A DNA stretch of 64,000 bases, taken from assembly GCF_050315115.1 (NCBI RefSeq), contig NZ_JBNPOJ010000005.1, positions 65,929-129,928 on the forward strand. The letters are read 5' to 3'. This document shows, one piece after another, positions 60,683 through 64,000 of the stretch. Position numbers and translations under genes: made by a program. Under the pieces are notes generated by a model. The model did not search any database. It saw only the letters and a list, made by a program, of their open reading frames with translations, and was not told the DNA's origin. The stretch is from Peptoniphilus_A sp022767005 (GTDB lineage Bacteria; Bacillota; Clostridia; Tissierellales; Peptoniphilaceae). Within the stretch, counting starts at the first letter, position 1, and each line of letters opens with the position of its first letter.

Positions 60683-63202
60683 TCAATTTCTTTTGTTCTT
60701 TGCAGCATTTATATCCACCATAAAAATTGAAACCATTGTATAAAGTAACCAAGTTTTATTTGGATAGCTAAGATAAACTGGCTCCCATTTTGGAGAAAAT
60801 TTTTCTTTATAAGCTCGAAGTCCTTCAAAGGAATAAAATTTGTAGCCAAACTTGTAAACTAAGTAGGCAAATTTTTCTTCCACAAAACTATTTGAGTTAA
60901 TTCCAACATTGGATAGAGGTGCCATTCCCAATTCAAAATATTTTTTACCTTCATCTTTAAAATGTAAAAAGAGTTGCAAAAATAAATAATCCATAATGCT
61001 GCTTGGCGAATTATCTCTCTCATATCTCATTAAGTCAATTGTCGCCCAAGTTTTGTTTGGGTTTGGCATAATATTAGCAAAGGCAAGTATTTTTCCAGTC
61101 TCATCTCTTGCAATTGCAATGTCGCATAAATTAAAATAATCCCTGTTAAAGTATCCAAGAGAAAATCCCTTCTCTCTCTTGCCTTCTAACCAGTTGTCAG
61201 AAATCTTTTCTAAAACATCTAAAAATTCATCATCAAAGGGACCTTTGACGACTTCAAAGGTGTATCCTAATTTATTGAATTTTGAAAGGGCATTTCTTTG
61301 AGATTTATGCTCTCTTCCTTCCAAATTAAAGTTTTGAAGATCAAGTGCTGCCGTCTCTCCAAATTTTATAAAAGAAAATCCAAAATCGTGAAGCATAATA
61401 GTTTCATCTTGACTTACTTCATAAAAAATTGGCTTATAATCGTATAGGTCTGCTTCTTCCACAAATTTTTGCAATAATTTGTCAAAGTCCCTTTTATTTC
61501 CAAAGGGTTCTCCCATTACAATTACTCTATCTCTGTATGTAGAAATAGAAATTCCACAAGTTGCCACGCCTTCTTCTTCATAATAGTAAATTTCCTTGTC
61601 CCCAACTAGTGCTAGCCCTGATTCTGGATGACATTCGTAAGTCGATAAAATATTTAAAACTTTATCTACATCCAGCTTTTCTCCAAGCTTTATTTTCTTT
61701 CCCTTTAAGTAAAACAAAAGAAGTCGAATAGAAAAAACTAGTATAATAAAAATTATTGAAAATCTTGCAAAGCTCTTTTCAAAGGGAATTAAAAGGAAAA
61801 CCCTATAATTTATTGGTCTCAATTTATAATTTATAGCCATGTAATAAATTGTAATTACAGAAATTACAACAAAAAATAATGTGTCTATTGTGATAGCTTC
61901 AAAGGAATATACAAGTTGTTTTCTGTTGGGAGTTTTTCTCGTGAAAAAGGCGAGGAAAATTACCAAAATTAAAAATATAAGTTCGATTATCCCAAAACCA
62001 CTTAAAAAAGAATATATTAAGGCAAGAATGAGAAAAACTAAAGTTACTTTAGTTGCCCTTTCCACCTCTTCTCTATTGGCACGTCCCAAAATTATAAAAC
62101 AAGCTCCAAAAATTAAACTTGGAAATTGGTAAATTAAATTTGCATTTATTGGGCTAAATTGACTTAACCAATAATGTTCAGAAAGTTCCTCTGGAATTGT
62201 CGCCGACAAAATCATAAAAGTTCCTGCGATATATAACATAAAGGACAAAATATCAAGTCCTATTGACTTTATAACTCTCGAAGGAATGTTGTCATTTTTC
62301 TCGTCAAAAATGCAACCAAGGTCGTGTATAAAAAATACAAGTCCAAACATAAAGGGAACAATGTAGTAAAAAATCCTGTAAAGCAAAAGCCATGTTAAAA
62401 CAATATCTCCGTTAATGCCAAGGCTGTTGAATATAGTTAAAATTACAAGTTCAAAGGAGCCAAGTCCACCAGGAATAAAGGAAGCAATCCCTATAATATT
62501 TGCAATGACAAAGGCAGAAATTATCACAAAAAAATTTAACTTTACTCCGAGAAAAAATCCAATTGTGTAGAAAAAAAGTGCCGCTAATAACCATTCACAA
62601 ATTGAAACTAAGGATACTTCTATTGCATATTTTTTGGAAATGGAAAAATCTCCATTATTTCTAATTTTTGATACAAAAAATAAAACTGGATAGTATAAAA
62701 TTGCACCAATAAGCCAAATTTTGTAATTAATTAAAATTTTGCTATTGAAGAAAATTAAAAGCATTAAAGATGCTACTGCCAAAAATGAAAGACCTGCAAT
62801 GTCGTAGAGAAGGGACTTCACCAAAAACTTTAAAAAATTCTTGTCATCCTTTCCTTCGCCAAAATATCTCATTCTCAGCCCAATATTTATTACACCGCCA
62901 AAGCCAATTAAGTTGTTAAAGGAATTTACTGTGATAGATCTTTTTATTATGTATTCTTTATCTCTATCTAATTTTAAAAAATTATTCAAGAGAATATCAT
63001 AAAAAATCATTGGTAAAAAGGCAACAAATCCCAATACTGCCATTGTAATGAGCTTTATTAAAGAAATTTCATAAAAAATATTTGTAACATCTTCAATAGA
63101 AATTTCCTTTCTCAGTTTTGTAAATTCAAGAATTACTAAAAGAATTACGCCAAATAAAAATGTCGGCTTAATTCCCTTAGCAAATTTTTTTAATTTTTCC
63201 AT
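60683..63202 (-). CDS. mprF: Phosphatidylglycerol lysyltransferase/flippase (MprF-like)
   Basis: Adds lysine or alanine from aminoacyl-tRNA to phosphatidylglycerol and flips the lipid, lowering sensitivity to cationic peptides. The 839-residue protein has the N-terminal flippase domain (about 1-300, with NLIGFGGVINIGLRMRYF and FIPGGLGSFELVIL), further TM helices to about 500, then a soluble synthase domain (about 520-820, with CHPESGLALVGDKE, RDRVIVMGEPFG and LFLHFKDEGKKYFELGMAPL). Its ATG overlaps the stop of the alpha/beta hydrolase (TAATG), with GAGGTG upstream. Which aminoacyl-tRNA it uses is not visible. Confidence 0.92.
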   Translation of the reverse strand: MEKLKKFAKGIKPTFLFGVILLVILEFTKLRKEISIEDVTNIFYEISLIKLITMAVLGFVAFLPMIFYDILLNNFLKLDRDKEYIIKRSITVNSFNNLIGFGGVINIGLRMRYFGEGKDDKNFLKFLVKSLLYDIAGLSFLAVASLMLLIFFNSKILINYKIWLIGAILYYPVLFFVSKIRNNGDFSISKKYAIEVSLVSICEWLLAALFFYTIGFFLGVKLNFFVIISAFVIANIIGIASFIPGGLGSFELVILTIFNSLGINGDIVLTWLLLYRIFYYIVPFMFGLVFFIHDLGCIFDEKNDNIPSRVIKSIGLDILSFMLYIAGTFMILSATIPEELSEHYWLSQFSPINANLIYQFPSLIFGACFIILGRANREEVERATKVTLVFLILALIYSFLSGFGIIELIFLILVIFLAFFTRKTPNRKQLVYSFEAITIDTLFFVVISVITIYYMAINYKLRPINYRVFLLIPFEKSFARFSIIFIILVFSIRLLLFYLKGKKIKLGEKLDVDKVLNILSTYECHPESGLALVGDKEIYYYEEEGVATCGISISTYRDRVIVMGEPFGNKRDFDKLLQKFVEEADLYDYKPIFYEVSQDETIMLHDFGFSFIKFGETAALDLQNFNLEGREHKSQRNALSKFNKLGYTFEVVKGPFDDEFLDVLEKISDNWLEGKREKGFSLGYFNRDYFNLCDIAIARDETGKILAFANIMPNPNKTWATIDLMRYERDNSPSSIMDYLFLQLFLHFKDEGKKYFELGMAPLSNVGINSNSFVEEKFAYLVYKFGYKFYSFEGLRAYKEKFSPKWEPVYLSYPNKTWLLYTMVSIFMVDINAAKNKRN

Positions 63203-63915
63203 TATTTCACCTCTTTTTTTAAAAAATCAAGGACTACCTTGTTGTACTCATTAGGATTTGTCCTAGCAACTTTGTGTCCGTGATTTTTTACTATATATAG
63301 TTTGGATTTTTTTATTTTTTTAGCAACCTTGTAAAAATTTTCAAGGTATATTAGATCTCTTTCTCCAGCAATAATTAAAACTGGAAAATCAAATTTTTTG
63401 TAGTCGCTATCTATAATTTTTATTTTATCAAAAATTAGCTTATAGACGGAAAAATAATTTCTAAGACCTGTAAAAATTTTGGATAAAATCTTTAAATTGT
63501 AATAAAAAATGTAACTTAAAATTCTTGGAATAAATTTCACCTGCGAAAAATCTTTATTGGGAGAATTTAAAACAAGCCTTTTAACTCTTCTTGGATAATT
63601 TTTCGCAAAGGTAAGGGCTAGATTTGCTCCATCAGAAAACCCCAAAATATTCGCACATTGAATTTTCAAATCGTCTAATAGATCTAGCACATCCCTTGAC
63701 AAGTCTTCTAAGTTTAAATTATAGTCCTTGTCGCTTTTGCCATGACCTCTAGTGTCCATGGCAATGACCTTAAAATCTCTTTTAAACTCATTAATTTGCT
63801 TGTCAAAAAAACTAGAATCATTGCCGTTTCCATGGAGAAGTAAAAGTGGTTCGCCACTTCCCATAATTTTTGCAAAAATCTTTGCTCCATCGCGCATTAT
63901 AAAAAATTTATTCAA
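63202..63915 (-). CDS. Alpha/beta hydrolase
   Basis: A soluble hydrolase of 237 residues. The oxyanion motif LLLHGNGNDSSFF is near residue 28, the nucleophile elbow is GFSDGAN (Ser), the acid is the Asp of IIAGERD, and the His lies in NHGHKV. The first ATG (63930) contains the GGAGGTGAGG ribosome site within its own frame, so I take the TTG at 63915, eight bases after it. It is translationally coupled to mprF by TAATG. Hydrolases beside MprF may release aminoacyl groups from lipids (as aminoacyl-PG hydrolases do in other bacteria), but the family here is broad. Confidence 0.83.
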   Translation of the reverse strand: MNKFFIMRDGAKIFAKIMGSGEPLLLLHGNGNDSSFFDKQINEFKRDFKVIAMDTRGHGKSDKDYNLNLEDLSRDVLDLLDDLKIQCANILGFSDGANLALTFAKNYPRRVKRLVLNSPNKDFSQVKFIPRILSYIFYYNLKILSKIFTGLRNYFSVYKLIFDKIKIIDSDYKKFDFPVLIIAGERDLIYLENFYKVAKKIKKSKLYIVKNHGHKVARTNPNEYNKVVLDFLKKEVK

Positions 63916-63954
63916 ATCCCTCACCTCCATTTATTTTACCACCTCGTATAATAA

Positions 63955-63978
63955 TGTTGTAGTTAAAAAACTACATTT
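63955..63978. terminator. Hairpin near the right edge
   Basis: TGTAGTT/AACTACA with a short A loop, then ATTTTCTTTT on the plus strand. It could end a plus-strand transcript, but its gene is not in the window. Confidence 0.4.
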
Positions 63979-64000
63979 TCTTTTCTATCCCATACTCATT

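Overview
The window comes from an AT-rich, low-GC Gram-positive anaerobe. I place it among the anaerobic cocci of the Tissierellia (Peptoniphilaceae-like), at family level only. The reasons are strong AGGAGG-type ribosome sites, frequent TTG starts, extended -10 promoters of the form TGnTATAAT, amino-acid fermentation genes (L-serine dehydratase, CtlX, peptide and amino-acid uptake), the Rex redox repressor, a single-chain PurL, and a 2677-residue SLH-anchored surface protein with InlB-like and SHIRT-like repeats. There are no tRNA or rRNA genes, no insertion sequences, no prophage and no CRISPR array.

Layout. 1-5.3 kb (minus): an oligopeptide ABC transporter (OppA-B-C and part of OppD) directly behind murA. 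5.4-10.9 kb: an aminotransferase, DUF554, an OGG1-type glycosylase, Rex, a 58-residue membrane protein coupled to a CtlX-like hydrolase, and a FolD that lacks two cyclohydrolase residues. 11-14.2 kb: a GltS-type transporter, an M29-like protein and a GntR repressor, with two related inverted repeats. 14.2-18.9 kb: a lipid kinase, an SDR, and a serine-use operon (sdaAB-sdaAA-symporter). 19-29.5 kb (mostly plus): AbgT, DegV, a small acidic protein, the block DUF2232-gdpP-rplI-dnaB, then uppP and a Nit-type amidase.

29.5-44.3 kb: an sdpR/sdpI-like pair, the giant SLH protein behind a repeated leader, two intramembrane proteases (PrsW and CPBP), an IclR regulator and an ABC-F protein. 44.3-44.5 kb is a non-coding gap between convergent genes; it carries a cluster of DnaA boxes around an AT-rich stretch. 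44.5-49.8 kb: a divergent Asp/Glu racemase, a PopT/DUF368 lipid-carrier transporter, a membrane protein, an AGCS symporter with a long leader, a holin-like protein and DUF4298.

49.9-54 kb: an L-tartrate dehydratase operon (SLC13 transporter-ttdA-ttdB) next to an AraC regulator, with an inverted repeat at its promoter. 54-60.6 kb: an M20 amidohydrolase and purF-purL, preceded by a leader that holds a 31-codon frame, a possible folded RNA, an intrinsic terminator and an 18-codon frame coupled to purF. 60.7-63.9 kb: MprF and an alpha/beta hydrolase.

The most unusual items are the DnaA-box cluster, the purF leader, the triplicated leader of the surface-protein gene, and the FolD substitutions. 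All function calls rest on reading motifs by eye; no database search was run.
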